64,000 bases of DNA from Prescottella defluvii (GCF_000738775.1 NZ_JPOC01000009.1:78901-142900), one strand, 5' to 3'. Counted from the first letter of the stretch, positions 39,101 through 46,939 are shown. Numbers and translations: made by a program. Notes: generated from the letters alone by a model not told the origin.

Positions 39101-40920
39101 CCTTCGAGGTGAGCAAGAAGCTCACGGGTCCGGAGGCGTTCGCCGAAAACGTCCCCGAGACGTTCGACGTGATCGCCGCCTGGACCGACGCGAACAACGT
39201 TCCGCAGTCCAAGACGCTGACGCTCCCGTCCGACGGCACCGCGGTCCCGTTCGGTGAGAGCCTGCCCGGCGGCACCAAGGTCACGCTGACCGAGACGGTT
39301 CCGGACAACGGCAAGGGTCTCGCCTACGGCGTGCCCGCCTACACCGGGGACGTCACGATCGGCGAGTCCGGCGTGGTGACCATCGGCAAGGACCTCCGCG
39401 AGGTCGAGGTCGTCAACTTCGTCGACAAGAACGACGGCACCCTGCGCGTCCTCAAGCAGGTCGAGGGCGAGGCCGCCGGCAAGATCGGCGACGACGTGGA
39501 GTTCACGGTCGAGGCCAGCTGGAAGGACGGCGTCGACTACGCCAAGGAGACGCTGACCGTCAAGATGGGCGTGGCCACGCCGCTGAGCGCCAAGCTGCCC
39601 GTCGGCACCGAGGTGACCTTCACCGAGGTCGGCCGCCCGGATGTCGCAGGCGTGGAGTGGGGAACGATCGCCTGGGGCACCGACCCCAACGGTGCGTCCT
39701 GGCTGAAGGACAACGGCAACGGCACGGTGACTGGCATCGTGTCCGACGACCCCACCGAGGGGCGTCTGATCACGCTGACGAACGAGGCCCTGTGGGCCTT
39801 CGGTTCGGTCGAGTTCACGAAATTCATCCTCGACGGCGATGAGGCCGTCCGGGCCATCGATTCCGACCTGCCCGCAGGCGCGGAGTTCCAGGTGAGGATC
39901 GACGGCATCGATCCGGCGCTCCCCGCGGGCACCGATTTCCCGGCAGTGGGCGAGACCATCACCCTCAATGCCGAGAACGGCTTCAGCTGGAAGTCCGGCG
40001 AGGTTCTGCCGCGGAACACCGTGATCACCTTCTCCGAGGTCGATCCCAGCCCCCTGCCCGGCATGGACTGGGCGCGGCCGTACTACTGGGTGTCCGAGGA
40101 CGCCGGTGCCGCGGACTACCGCAACACCGTCGCGATCGTGCCCGGAGACGAGGCGAAGGTGGAGATCCACAACCGCCCGATCCCGACGACGGACGTGAAC
40201 ATCGAGAAGATCGTGACCGGCCCCAAGGGCAACCAGGTCACGAAGGATCCGTCCACGACCTTCCAGGTCACGGCCACGTGGACGGACATCGACGACGAGG
40301 CGCGTTCCTGCGTCCTCGACGTCAAGCCGGGCGCGTCGGTCACCCCGACCTCCGCGTGTGACGCCGCCGTCGTCGATGGCCGGGTCCAGTTCCCGCTCGA
40401 CACGGAGATCACCTTCGTCGAGACCGGCGCCCACACTGACGTGACCAACGTCAAGTGGGGCGACGTGAAGTGGGGCGTCAAGGACGGCAGCGCGGACGTC
40501 GCCGGGATCGACGGCGAGAAGGCCGGATCCACCGTCATCCTCACCGGTGACGCGAACGCACCGGTGGTCCTGGGACTCGAGAACGAGACGAGCAGCAACG
40601 GGCTGATCATCATTCCGCTCCCGATTCCGCTGCCGCCGTGGGACGGATCGTGGACCCCTCCGGGTTCGGGCTCCGTCGGACCGACTCCGCCGGTGTCCGG
40701 TCAGCCGGGCGAGCCGTCCAATCCGGGCGACTCCGGCCACAATGGTGCTCCGGGCAAGCCTGCTCCGGGTAGGCCGGCCGCGGCCCAGCCGGACCAGTCG
40801 TCGTCCCTGCCGGTGACCGGTGCGAACGTCATCTGGCTGGTCGGTGCGGCGCTGGCGCTGATCGCCGGTGGCGGATGGCTGACCCTGCGTAACCGCAGGC
40901 GGGTGTCCGGCGAGGGATAG
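36184..40920 (+). CDS. Giant LPXTG cell-wall-anchored adhesin
   Basis: This is a 1578-residue surface protein. The signal peptide ends at ASA (41-43). Residues 47-120 form a Thr/Pro/Ala stalk likely to be O-mannosylated. An Ig-like adhesin domain with two cysteines (about 131-290) follows. Three tandem modules of about 150 residues start at about 291, 436 and 596; each opens with a W-x-(I/V)-x-(I/V)PG strand and has one early and one late Cys. Six DUF5979/Cna-B-like repeats start at about 740, 862, 970, 1083, 1205 and 1335. LPVTG at 1542-1546, a hydrophobic segment and an RNRRR tail complete a sortase signal. The gene precedes a sortase gene. Ligand unknown. Confidence 0.88.
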   Translation: MRNRVFLRRAEEGVVSRWAALGLLFMALTLVWTSFALAPVASADPGETTTTSPATSTTTAPRASTTTPTAPVTTTTKAPATTTKAPAATTSESPVTTTKAPATSTSESPATTTTTTAPATEKREAKAATPRGLNPDIQVKITDVQVEGKNGEQITVGDSVSVKGTWDASQADPQPGDEFTVQFPKELKIPANQPVELKGGGVVWGECKLVAATNLMTCVLTDAVLENPEEVRGTFEVFVRAVQYTESKDVDFTINNELNQEVPLPGGGGIGDGQNLGDVKKVGKLQSDKQAVRWTIDIPGSDLIARDPAGTGKVTLSDTLSETMKLCGDGRLNATLASGRPNDLKPVASGVSITQAEAGEPVSIAIDNGKAFEANKLYRIEYTSCTSSGVVDPKDTQYTNSIDVGKGASAGVGQDWTPDTKAKKSGSWVGGSRYNEIAWTIMVPGSVIAANEHKVAIAETLGDGHEVCVSGLDVKIKKSNYLPGADGKAPARTDASGQFTITNTAKAGEQSFDINFEVKDKRSFDAEQYYYVEFRSCLADKAVPDDKNVFANDAKVNGVDVDASVKGPGFSGKKTGNLNTVPKDVAGEAQPAGTTIDWKVEVPGRHLEGLTEPAVLSDKFSDTLTVCEVTGDLKKDLNFKVIAKDFLGNNPANPERDLTAATVVTRTAGGIDITLPKDAAKGDYSRETRYFIEYTLCTTSGGVDDRGTGYSNTLSYTGDRELSHGVTQQWGGSGTGEGVSRGSFSLLKKADQFSEEFPEDTEFTVKVEEFAPGKTPGVDPASSTYEIKVKADGTPVSGVNNRGNGWQIRLTEINLPTVPGVAFEPGKFAPAEGVTLNADRSEAVVAITPKTNVAVELVNKAVLGSAKITKTVVSEPGVTLTGNEVFEFKAEIDLGDGSGNETRAFTLKNGQFRNLDKLPIGAKVTITEVQPTNTDLITWSEPKFEASNTLTIGKDAAANTISVTNEAKVTQGTFEVSKKLTGPEAFAENVPETFDVIAAWTDANNVPQSKTLTLPSDGTAVPFGESLPGGTKVTLTETVPDNGKGLAYGVPAYTGDVTIGESGVVTIGKDLREVEVVNFVDKNDGTLRVLKQVEGEAAGKIGDDVEFTVEASWKDGVDYAKETLTVKMGVATPLSAKLPVGTEVTFTEVGRPDVAGVEWGTIAWGTDPNGASWLKDNGNGTVTGIVSDDPTEGRLITLTNEALWAFGSVEFTKFILDGDEAVRAIDSDLPAGAEFQVRIDGIDPALPAGTDFPAVGETITLNAENGFSWKSGEVLPRNTVITFSEVDPSPLPGMDWARPYYWVSEDAGAADYRNTVAIVPGDEAKVEIHNRPIPTTDVNIEKIVTGPKGNQVTKDPSTTFQVTATWTDIDDEARSCVLDVKPGASVTPTSACDAAVVDGRVQFPLDTEITFVETGAHTDVTNVKWGDVKWGVKDGSADVAGIDGEKAGSTVILTGDANAPVVLGLENETSSNGLIIIPLPIPLPPWDGSWTPPGSGSVGPTPPVSGQPGEPSNPGDSGHNGAPGKPAPGRPAAAQPDQSSSLPVTGANVIWLVGAALALIAGGGWLTLRNRRRVSGEG
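36322..36543 (+). repeat. Degenerate repeats encoding the Thr/Pro-rich stalk of the adhesin
   Basis: The DNA repeats variants of aaggctccggccaccacgac and of gtccgagtcgcccg several times, producing alternating TTTKAPAT and TSESPA units. Such repeats expand and contract by slippage, so stalk length may vary between strains. Confidence 0.7.
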
Positions 40921-40941
40921 ACCTCAGCCGCCACCCCGGTA

Positions 40942-40982
40942 GCGGGGCGGGTGCGATCCATACCTGGTCGCGCCCGCCCCGC
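40942..40982 (+). terminator. Terminator or attenuator hairpin between adhesin and sortase genes
   Basis: A 15-bp GC-rich stem (40942-40956 with 40968-40982) includes one G-T wobble and has an 11-nt loop. It begins 21 bp after the adhesin stop and 83 bp before the next ribosome-site-bearing ORF. It could set a lower level of sortase message than of adhesin message. Confidence 0.7.
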
Positions 40983-41065
40983 CACCACCCCGATCGAACA
41001 CCCCGCACCAGCCGACCATCCATCTCGCGGCCGCCCGTTCGGCCGCCCCACGAAGGAGAATTCTC

Positions 41066-41203
41066 GTGCTCATCCTCCCGTTTCCGATTGTCATCGGCGA
41101 CATCCAGACCACCGGTTCTGCCGTGATCGACGGGCTCGGTCGCCTGTCCGTGCTCCTCTACGATCTTCTCGGCGGCGCCGGAAGCATCACGATCAACAGC
41201 TAG
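41066..41203 (+). CDS. 45-residue peptide ORF between adhesin and sortase
   Basis: GTG 41066 follows AAGGAGA with 6-nt spacing, a much better ribosome site than most here, and the frame ends with TAG at 41201-41203. The peptide starts VLILPFPIVIGDIQTTG, is hydrophobic at both ends, has no cysteine and ends TINS. It lacks a basic N-terminus for secretion. Its location and ribosome site argue for a real product, perhaps an accessory to the adhesin or sortase. I know of no family. Confidence 0.5.
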   Translation: MLILPFPIVIGDIQTTGSAVIDGLGRLSVLLYDLLGGAGSITINS

Positions 41204-41234
41204 TTCGACGCATCTGTGGAAGGGGCTCCGGTCC

Positions 41235-42050
41235 GTGAGTGATACCAAGATTCCTGGCCCCGATCGGCCGCGGCCGCGCGCGGGCCAGATTCTCGGCGAA
41301 CTGCTCCTCACGGCCGGGGTCCTCGTCCTGCTTTTCGTTGTCTACGAGGCGTTCTGGACCAATCTCGTCTCCGGGCGGCTGCAGGACGAGGTCAACACCC
41401 GACTGGAGCAGTCCTGGGGCGACGACGCCCGGGCGGCCGGCGACGAGCCGGTCGCCCGGCCGGCCCCCGCCCTCGGCGAGGGGTTCGCGCGGGTGCACCT
41501 TCCCGCACTCGGTTCCGGCGCCGCGTACGCCGTGGTCGAGGGCACCCGCAACGAGGACCTGCGGGCCGGCCCCGGCCACTACCCGGAAACCCAGATGCCC
41601 GGTGAGGCGGGGAATTTCGCGCTCGCCGGGCATCGCATCGGTACCGGCGCGGTGTTCCAGCATCTCGATCAACTCGAGGCGTGCGACGCCGTCGTCGTGG
41701 AGACCGCGTCCCACTGGATGACCTACCGACTGCTCCCGCTCGAGGCCCCCTCGGCCGACCGACGCGCGGCGGCGGACGCCTGCCTGAGCCCCGAGCAGGC
41801 GGACCGCGTCTCCGACGGCGACTACGCGCACCTCCAGGGCCGGCACATCACCGTGCCCGGCGACATCGAGGTCGTCAACCCGATGCCCGGCGCCCCGTGG
41901 GTGGAGGCGGGCCCCGGGCTGGAAAGTATGCTCACGCTGACCACGTGCCATCCGCTGTTCTCGAACGCCGAACGCATGATCGTGCACGGCATTCTCGTCG
42001 AGACGATCCCGAAGTCCGCGGGCCACCTTCCCGCGGCATTGCAGGAGTGA
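41235..42050 (+). CDS. Sortase, class E-like
   Basis: This 271-residue transpeptidase is anchored by one N-terminal helix (about 20-42). The catalytic His133 lies in FALAGHRIG, Cys238 in LTLTTCHP and Arg247 in NAERMIV. The GEAGNFALAGHR pattern is that of class E sortases of GC-rich actinobacteria. It should cleave the sorting signal of the upstream adhesin between Thr and Gly and join it to the wall peptide. The start is GTG 41235. Confidence 0.9.
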   Translation: MSDTKIPGPDRPRPRAGQILGELLLTAGVLVLLFVVYEAFWTNLVSGRLQDEVNTRLEQSWGDDARAAGDEPVARPAPALGEGFARVHLPALGSGAAYAVVEGTRNEDLRAGPGHYPETQMPGEAGNFALAGHRIGTGAVFQHLDQLEACDAVVVETASHWMTYRLLPLEAPSADRRAAADACLSPEQADRVSDGDYAHLQGRHITVPGDIEVVNPMPGAPWVEAGPGLESMLTLTTCHPLFSNAERMIVHGILVETIPKSAGHLPAALQE

Positions 42051-42053
42051 TGA

Positions 42054-42206
42054 ATGTACGGCTTTCTCTGGCGCGCACTTCCCGGCCCCCGACCGGTGAA
42101 GGCCCTGCTGGCGATCGTTCTCGCGGTCGCGCTCGTGCTGCTGCTCATGGAAGTGGTGTTTCCCTGGGTGTCCGAGCTCCTGCCCTACTCGGACGTCACC
42201 GTATAG
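42054..42206 (+). CDS. Small single-pass membrane protein downstream of sortase
   Basis: This is a 50-residue protein. MYGFLWRALPGPRPVKA leads into a single membrane helix (about 18-40), and the tail is LLPYSDVTV. ATG 42054 lies 3 bp after the sortase stop. Similar short proteins with a WRxLPGP start and an FPWV motif are common in actinobacteria near sortase genes, from memory. A sortase-partner role is inference. Confidence 0.75.
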   Translation: MYGFLWRALPGPRPVKALLAIVLAVALVLLLMEVVFPWVSELLPYSDVTV

Positions 42207-42226
42207 CCCGGCAGTCCCGCTCCGCG

Positions 42227-43966
42227 TCAGCCGATCGAACCGGTGTCGAGAACCGCGAACGAGTGCCCGGGTAGCACGATCGCCGACGCCGTCTCGTCCA
42301 CCGTCGGCTCCTCCCACCACAGGATCGGGACCCCGCCGATCGGTACCGTCACCGCGTCGGCGCCCAGATTGCACGCGATCCGCAATTCGCCCCGGATCAG
42401 CGCGATCCAGCGTTCGTTCTCGTCGTACTCGACCCTGAGGTGTTCGAGCCACGGGTCGGTCAGCTCGGCGCGACTGTGCCGCAACGCAATCAGCGCCCGA
42501 TAGCACTCGAGCAACCGCGCGTGCGTCGCGATCGCGGTCTCGGACCAGTCGAGCTTCGACCGCTCGAAGGTGCCGGGGTCCTGCGGATCGGGGATGTCGG
42601 CGCCGTCCCAGCCGTGTTCGGCGAACTCGCGGCGGCGGCCCTCCGCGGTCGCCTTCCCGAGATCGGGCTCGGGATGGGAAGTGAAGTACTGGAAGGGCGT
42701 TCGAGCGCCCCATTCCTCGCCCATGAACAGCATCGGCGTGTACGGGGAGCACAGCACCAGCGCGGCCTTGATCGCGAGCTGACCGGCGGTGAGATACGTC
42801 CCGGGCCGGTCGCCGGTGGCCCGGTTGCCGACCTGATCGTGGGTGCAGGTGTAGGCGAGCAGGGCGTCGGCGGGAATCCGGCGGATGTCGATGGGCCGGC
42901 CGTGGTTACGCCCCCGGAACGTCGAGTACGTGCCCGCGTGGAAGTAGCCGTGGGTGAGCGTGTGGGACAGTGCCTGCAGGGAGCCGAAATCGCCGTAGTA
43001 TCCCTGTCTTTCGCCGGACACCGCGGCGTGGATCGCGTGGTGGACGTCGTCGTCCCACTGGGCGTCGAGGCCGTAGCCGCCGGCGGCCCGCGCCGAGATG
43101 ATCTTGGGATCGTTGAGGTCGCTCTCGGCGATGAGGGTCAGTGGCCGGCGCAGGTGCGCCGACAGCCGGTGCACCTCCACCGCCAGATCCTCGAGCAGGT
43201 GCACGGCGGTGTTGTCGACGAGCGCGTGGACCGCGTCGAGGCGCAGCGCGTCGATGTGGAACTCGCGCAGCCAGTACAGCGCGTTCTCGATGATGTAGCG
43301 GCGCACCTCCTGGCTGTGCGGGCCGGACAGGTTCACCTCGCGGCCCCACGAGTTTCCGCTGTCCGCGAGGTACGGGCCGAACCGGTCCAGGTAGTTGCCG
43401 GACGGGCCGAGGTGGTTGTAGACGACGTCGAGGACCACGGCCAGCCCCCGGCGGTGGCAGGCGTCGACGAAGCGCTGCAGGCCGTCCGGGCCGCCGTACC
43501 CCTCGTGCACCGCGTACCAGAGCACGCCGTCGTAACCCCAGTTGCGGGGACCGCCCCACGCGGCGACCGGCATCAACTCGACGAAGCCGACGCCCAGGCC
43601 GACCAGGTGGTCGAGCCGTCCGATCGCGGCGTCGAACGTGCCTTCGGTGGTGAAGGTGCCCACGTGCAGTTCGTAGACGATGTTGCCCGCCAGCCGGCGG
43701 CCCGTCCACGCCGAATCCGTCCAACCCGCGGGATCGAGTCGGTGCAGTTGCGAGGGCAGGTGGACCCCGTCCGGTTGCCGTCGCGAGCGCGGATCGGGCA
43801 GCGCCGGCGGAGTGCCGTCGAGCACGAATCCGTACCGTGCCCCCGGTCCGGCGGCGACGTCGGCGCGCCACCAACCGTCGGGGGAGCGGGTCATCTCGTG
43901 CCCGTACCCGTCGACCTCGACGCGCACCGACTGCGGAAGCGGGGCCCAGACCTCGAAGGTGTGCAC
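42227..43966 (-). CDS. treZ: Malto-oligosyltrehalose trehalohydrolase
   Basis: This 579-residue GH13 enzyme releases trehalose from maltooligosyl-trehalose, the last step of the TreY-TreZ route from glycogen. The N-terminal carbohydrate-binding domain is followed by the barrel, with GFVELMPVAAWGG, DVVYNHLGPSGNYL, ALRLDAVHAL (nucleophile Asp) and LIAESDLN (acid/base Glu). The length matches the family. It converges on the sortase unit with only 20 bp between stops. Confidence 0.95.
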   Translation of the reverse strand: MHTFEVWAPLPQSVRVEVDGYGHEMTRSPDGWWRADVAAGPGARYGFVLDGTPPALPDPRSRRQPDGVHLPSQLHRLDPAGWTDSAWTGRRLAGNIVYELHVGTFTTEGTFDAAIGRLDHLVGLGVGFVELMPVAAWGGPRNWGYDGVLWYAVHEGYGGPDGLQRFVDACHRRGLAVVLDVVYNHLGPSGNYLDRFGPYLADSGNSWGREVNLSGPHSQEVRRYIIENALYWLREFHIDALRLDAVHALVDNTAVHLLEDLAVEVHRLSAHLRRPLTLIAESDLNDPKIISARAAGGYGLDAQWDDDVHHAIHAAVSGERQGYYGDFGSLQALSHTLTHGYFHAGTYSTFRGRNHGRPIDIRRIPADALLAYTCTHDQVGNRATGDRPGTYLTAGQLAIKAALVLCSPYTPMLFMGEEWGARTPFQYFTSHPEPDLGKATAEGRRREFAEHGWDGADIPDPQDPGTFERSKLDWSETAIATHARLLECYRALIALRHSRAELTDPWLEHLRVEYDENERWIALIRGELRIACNLGADAVTVPIGGVPILWWEEPTVDETASAIVLPGHSFAVLDTGSIG

Positions 43967-44012
43967 GGGATCAGCATGCCCTGATCCCGTGCACGACGCA
44001 GCCGCTCTGCGG

Positions 44013-44822
44013 TCAGCGGATGAGAGTTCCCAGGTCCACCGGCAGCTGGATGCCGGTCACGTGCCGGGCCTCGTCGGAGGCCAGCCATGCGACCGCGTTG
44101 GCGATGTCCTCGGGCTGGCTGATCTGGTCCGGCAGGCTGCCCATGAAGATCGGTCCCAGGTTGGGGTGCTCCTGGATGAGGGCGTGCATGTCGTTGACCT
44201 GCATGCCGGTCGCGACACCGTTGGGGTGGACGGTGTTGACGCGGATGTTGTGCTCGCCCAGTTCCACCGCGAGGGTCTTCGCGAGCCCGGTGACGCCGTG
44301 CTTGCTGGCGACGTAGTGGCCGAGGAACGGCAGTCCGCGCAGGCCGGCGACCGAACTGGTGAGGACGATCGAACCGCCCTCGCCCTGCGCGATCAGGTGC
44401 GGGATCGCCGCCTTGACGGTGTAGAAGACGCCGGTGAGGTTGACGCCGAGGGTTTCCTCCCACTGCTCGGGCGTGATCTCCCACGACATGTTGCCGGAAC
44501 AGATGCCGGCGTTCGCGACGACGACGTCGAGACGGCCGAGGGCCGCGATGCCGTCGGCCAGGGCGGCCGACAGTGCGTCGAAGTCCCGGACGTCGGTCTT
44601 TGTGGCGACGATCTTGCGGCCGAGTCCCTCGACGAGGGCGACGGTCTCCGCGAGATCGGCCTCGGTGGCGCCGTCGTAGGCGGTGGAGCCGAAGTCGGCG
44701 CACACGTCGACCGCGATGATGTCCGCACCCTCGGAGGCCAGGCGGACCGCCTCGGCGCGGCCCTGGCCGCGGGCGGCTCCGGTGATGAAAGCGACCTTGC
44801 CGACGAAACGGTTCGCGCTCAT
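44013..44822 (-). CDS. Mycofactocin-type SDR oxidoreductase
   Basis: This is a 269-residue short-chain dehydrogenase. The cofactor loop is TGAARGQGRAEAVRLA, followed by IIAVDVC, the NAG motif in VVANAGICSG, and the active site Ser with Y-x3-K in HYVASKHG. The GRAEAVRLASEGADIIAVD stretch and the small insertion after it are typical of mycofactocin-coupled SDRs, whose NAD stays bound. I chose ATG 44822 (MSANRFVGKVAFITG). It stands between treZ and the TerD-VWA gene. Confidence 0.85.
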   Translation of the reverse strand: MSANRFVGKVAFITGAARGQGRAEAVRLASEGADIIAVDVCADFGSTAYDGATEADLAETVALVEGLGRKIVATKTDVRDFDALSAALADGIAALGRLDVVVANAGICSGNMSWEITPEQWEETLGVNLTGVFYTVKAAIPHLIAQGEGGSIVLTSSVAGLRGLPFLGHYVASKHGVTGLAKTLAVELGEHNIRVNTVHPNGVATGMQVNDMHALIQEHPNLGPIFMGSLPDQISQPEDIANAVAWLASDEARHVTGIQLPVDLGTLIR

Positions 44823-44936
44823 GGGTATGTCCTCCAGCTCTCGACGATCATGTGAGCTGGACCATATTCGGTTGCCGGGGTGAGCGGACATTCCTTTCTC
44901 GCTGACCGGGAGGGCGACGCCGTGCGGCGGGCCAGG

Positions 44937-46259
44937 TCAGCGCAGGATGTTCGCTGCGCGGGCCGCCTTCAGCCAGTCGGGGTACTCGGAGAGCAGCCGG
45001 CGGTAGAGTTCGGCGTCGGACAGGGCATCGACGTCGCGCACGGAGAAGAAGCCGGCGTTGTCGACCACTCGACCCTCCAGCGTGTCGAGCTTCTCGAGCA
45101 CACCGAAGCTGCTCTTGCCGATGCCGATGAACTGCCAGAACGCCGCTCGCGACGATGCCTGGCGCATGAGCGCCTGGATGGCTGCCTTCTTCTGGAAGCC
45201 GCCGTCGGTGAAGAACAGCACCAGGGTCGGGGTGCTGGTGCCGCTGTCGATACCGGCGAGCACCTCGGACATGATCGGAATCTCGTCGTTGATGCCGCCG
45301 ATCTGCTTGTCGTAGTCGATGCCGCCGTGCACTCCGTGGAGGTGTACATACGTGTCGATCCACTCGTCGACACCGTCGACGGTCACATCGGGCAGTTTCG
45401 CGAACCGCACTCCGTACAGGTACGCCTCGAGCATTCCGTCCGCATCGAGTTGCGTTGCCACCGGGACCATACGACGGACGATCTCCTGCACTTCGCCGCC
45501 CGAGTACCGGCGACTCATCGAACCGGTCTTGTCGATCACCAGGATCACCCGCCCGACGTAGTCACGGGCGCCCTTGGTGAGCAGGACCTTCGCGACCTCC
45601 TTCTTGCGTAGGTCGAGCTTCTGCCGCTTCTCGAGCGACAGCCTCGCCTCCGCGGGCACCGAACGGACACCGTCGGCATCGACCGTCGCCGTGCCGGTGG
45701 TGGACGGACGCGGTGTCGACGCAGCGCCCGCCGCGGCCGTCGATGTCGGCTCGGACGGGGAATCGTCCACTGCGACACCGTGCTCGGTGACCAGTGCGAC
45801 CAGCCCGCCGTTCCAGCCGGCGCATACGTTGCGGACCTTCCACGTCCCGTTCCTGCGGTAGACCTCGAGCAGGACCGCCGAGCGTTCCGTCGTGAGACCG
45901 TCCGTGGCGGCGGTGATCGATTCCCCGCCGGTCTGGTCGAACGTGACGGCGAGCGCCGGCACCGCCGACAGCGGTCCGGGCACCATCTCGTCCACGGACA
46001 CCGCGACCGCGATCATCGTGACATCGTCGGGGATCGCGGTGAGGTCGAGCCGGACCTGCCCCGACGGATCGAGTGTCACTGCCCCCTCGGCGGAGACCGG
46101 GTTGTTGAAGAAGACGAGGTCGTCGTCGCTGCGGACCTTGCGATCGTCTCCCAGTTGGAAGACGAACAGGTCGACACTGCCGGGCACGGTTCCAGTTACC
46201 GCAATTGCGGCGGGCTGATCGGTGATCGTCGTGTTGGCGCCGCGGGTCAGGGTGGTCAC
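44937..46259 (-). CDS. TerD-domain protein fused to a von Willebrand A domain
   Basis: This is a 440-residue protein. Residues 1-175 form a TerD domain beginning VTTLTRGANTTIT, with Asp-rich calcium-binding loops such as LGDDRKVRSDDDLVFFN. An Ala/Ser/Thr linker (about 176-215) leads to a VWA domain containing VILVIDKTGSMS, a MIDAS-type DxxGS metal site, and FFTDGG. Proteins of this layout belong to tellurite/stress clusters, but no other ter genes are adjacent. I chose GTG 46259 because TerD proteins start this way and AAGGAGA lies upstream. Confidence 0.85.
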   Translation of the reverse strand: MTTLTRGANTTITDQPAAIAVTGTVPGSVDLFVFQLGDDRKVRSDDDLVFFNNPVSAEGAVTLDPSGQVRLDLTAIPDDVTMIAVAVSVDEMVPGPLSAVPALAVTFDQTGGESITAATDGLTTERSAVLLEVYRRNGTWKVRNVCAGWNGGLVALVTEHGVAVDDSPSEPTSTAAAGAASTPRPSTTGTATVDADGVRSVPAEARLSLEKRQKLDLRKKEVAKVLLTKGARDYVGRVILVIDKTGSMSRRYSGGEVQEIVRRMVPVATQLDADGMLEAYLYGVRFAKLPDVTVDGVDEWIDTYVHLHGVHGGIDYDKQIGGINDEIPIMSEVLAGIDSGTSTPTLVLFFTDGGFQKKAAIQALMRQASSRAAFWQFIGIGKSSFGVLEKLDTLEGRVVDNAGFFSVRDVDALSDAELYRRLLSEYPDWLKAARAANILR

Positions 46260-46549
46260 GGTGAAACGGTCTCCTTGTCGGGGGATTCGGGGCATCGACT
46301 CGCCGCCCGTGCATGTTTCGGGTAGGGCTGCTAGGTTCGCACGTGCGCCCCAGATGGGCCTACACCGGAGGTAGTGGTTTCACGCTCGAGTCATTCGGCG
46401 ACTCAGTGTTCCGTGCACCCTGCACCTACCTCCGAGGTTGCTCGATTCCTCCCCGGTAGGTCGTCAACGCGTGGGCGGTGCGCTTCTTCGGTGTTGTCTC
46501 GCGTTGAACCACATCCTCGGCTACCGATCAACCGAGAGGTCATCGCACG

Positions 46550-46924
46550 ATGCCGGCAACGTTCAACCACACGATCATTCCCGCCACGGACCGCCATGCG
46601 TCCGCTGCGTTCTATAGAGAACTGCTCGACCTGAGCGATGCGCCTGACTGGGGAATCTTCGCGAACCTGCACCTCGAGGGAGGTGCACTGCTCCAGTTCG
46701 CTGAGCCGCCCTTCGACATCCAGATGCAGCACTACGCCTTCCTCGTCGACGACGAGCAGTTCGATCGGACCTGTGGGCGGCTCCGGTCGGCGGAGATCGA
46801 ACACTGGGCCGATCCGCAGATGTTGCTGCCCGGGCGGACCAATACGGAACACGGTGGGCGGGGCGTGTACTTCAAGGATCCGGCTGGACACGCCATCGAG
46901 GTGATCACCCGCCCGTATCTCTAG
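46550..46924 (+). CDS. VOC-family (glyoxalase-like) protein
   Basis: This is a 124-residue protein of one vicinal-oxygen-chelate module: FNHTIIPATDRHASAAFYRELL at the start, then a second half with HYAFLVDDEQFDR and GRGVYFKDPAGHAIEVITRPY. His7, His65 and Glu118 are plausible metal ligands. Substrate unknown. It is divergent from the TerD-VWA gene, with 290 bp between them in which I see no further gene. Confidence 0.82.
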   Translation: MPATFNHTIIPATDRHASAAFYRELLDLSDAPDWGIFANLHLEGGALLQFAEPPFDIQMQHYAFLVDDEQFDRTCGRLRSAEIEHWADPQMLLPGRTNTEHGGRGVYFKDPAGHAIEVITRPYL

Positions 46925-46939
46925 CGGTGCAGGTGTCGC

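Noticed and set aside
36292..40740. A 1482-codon open frame on the minus strand across the adhesin gene
   Set aside because: It is a shadow of the third-position GC bias of the adhesin gene: its sequence is Arg/Leu/Asp/Val-rich with no domain, and it has no ribosome site. The plus-strand protein has a signal peptide, repeats and a sorting signal.
17784..42206. Integrated phage, plasmid or insertion sequence carrying the surface genes
   Set aside because: No integrase, transposase, terminal repeats or tRNA attachment site could be found in or at the edges of the interval.
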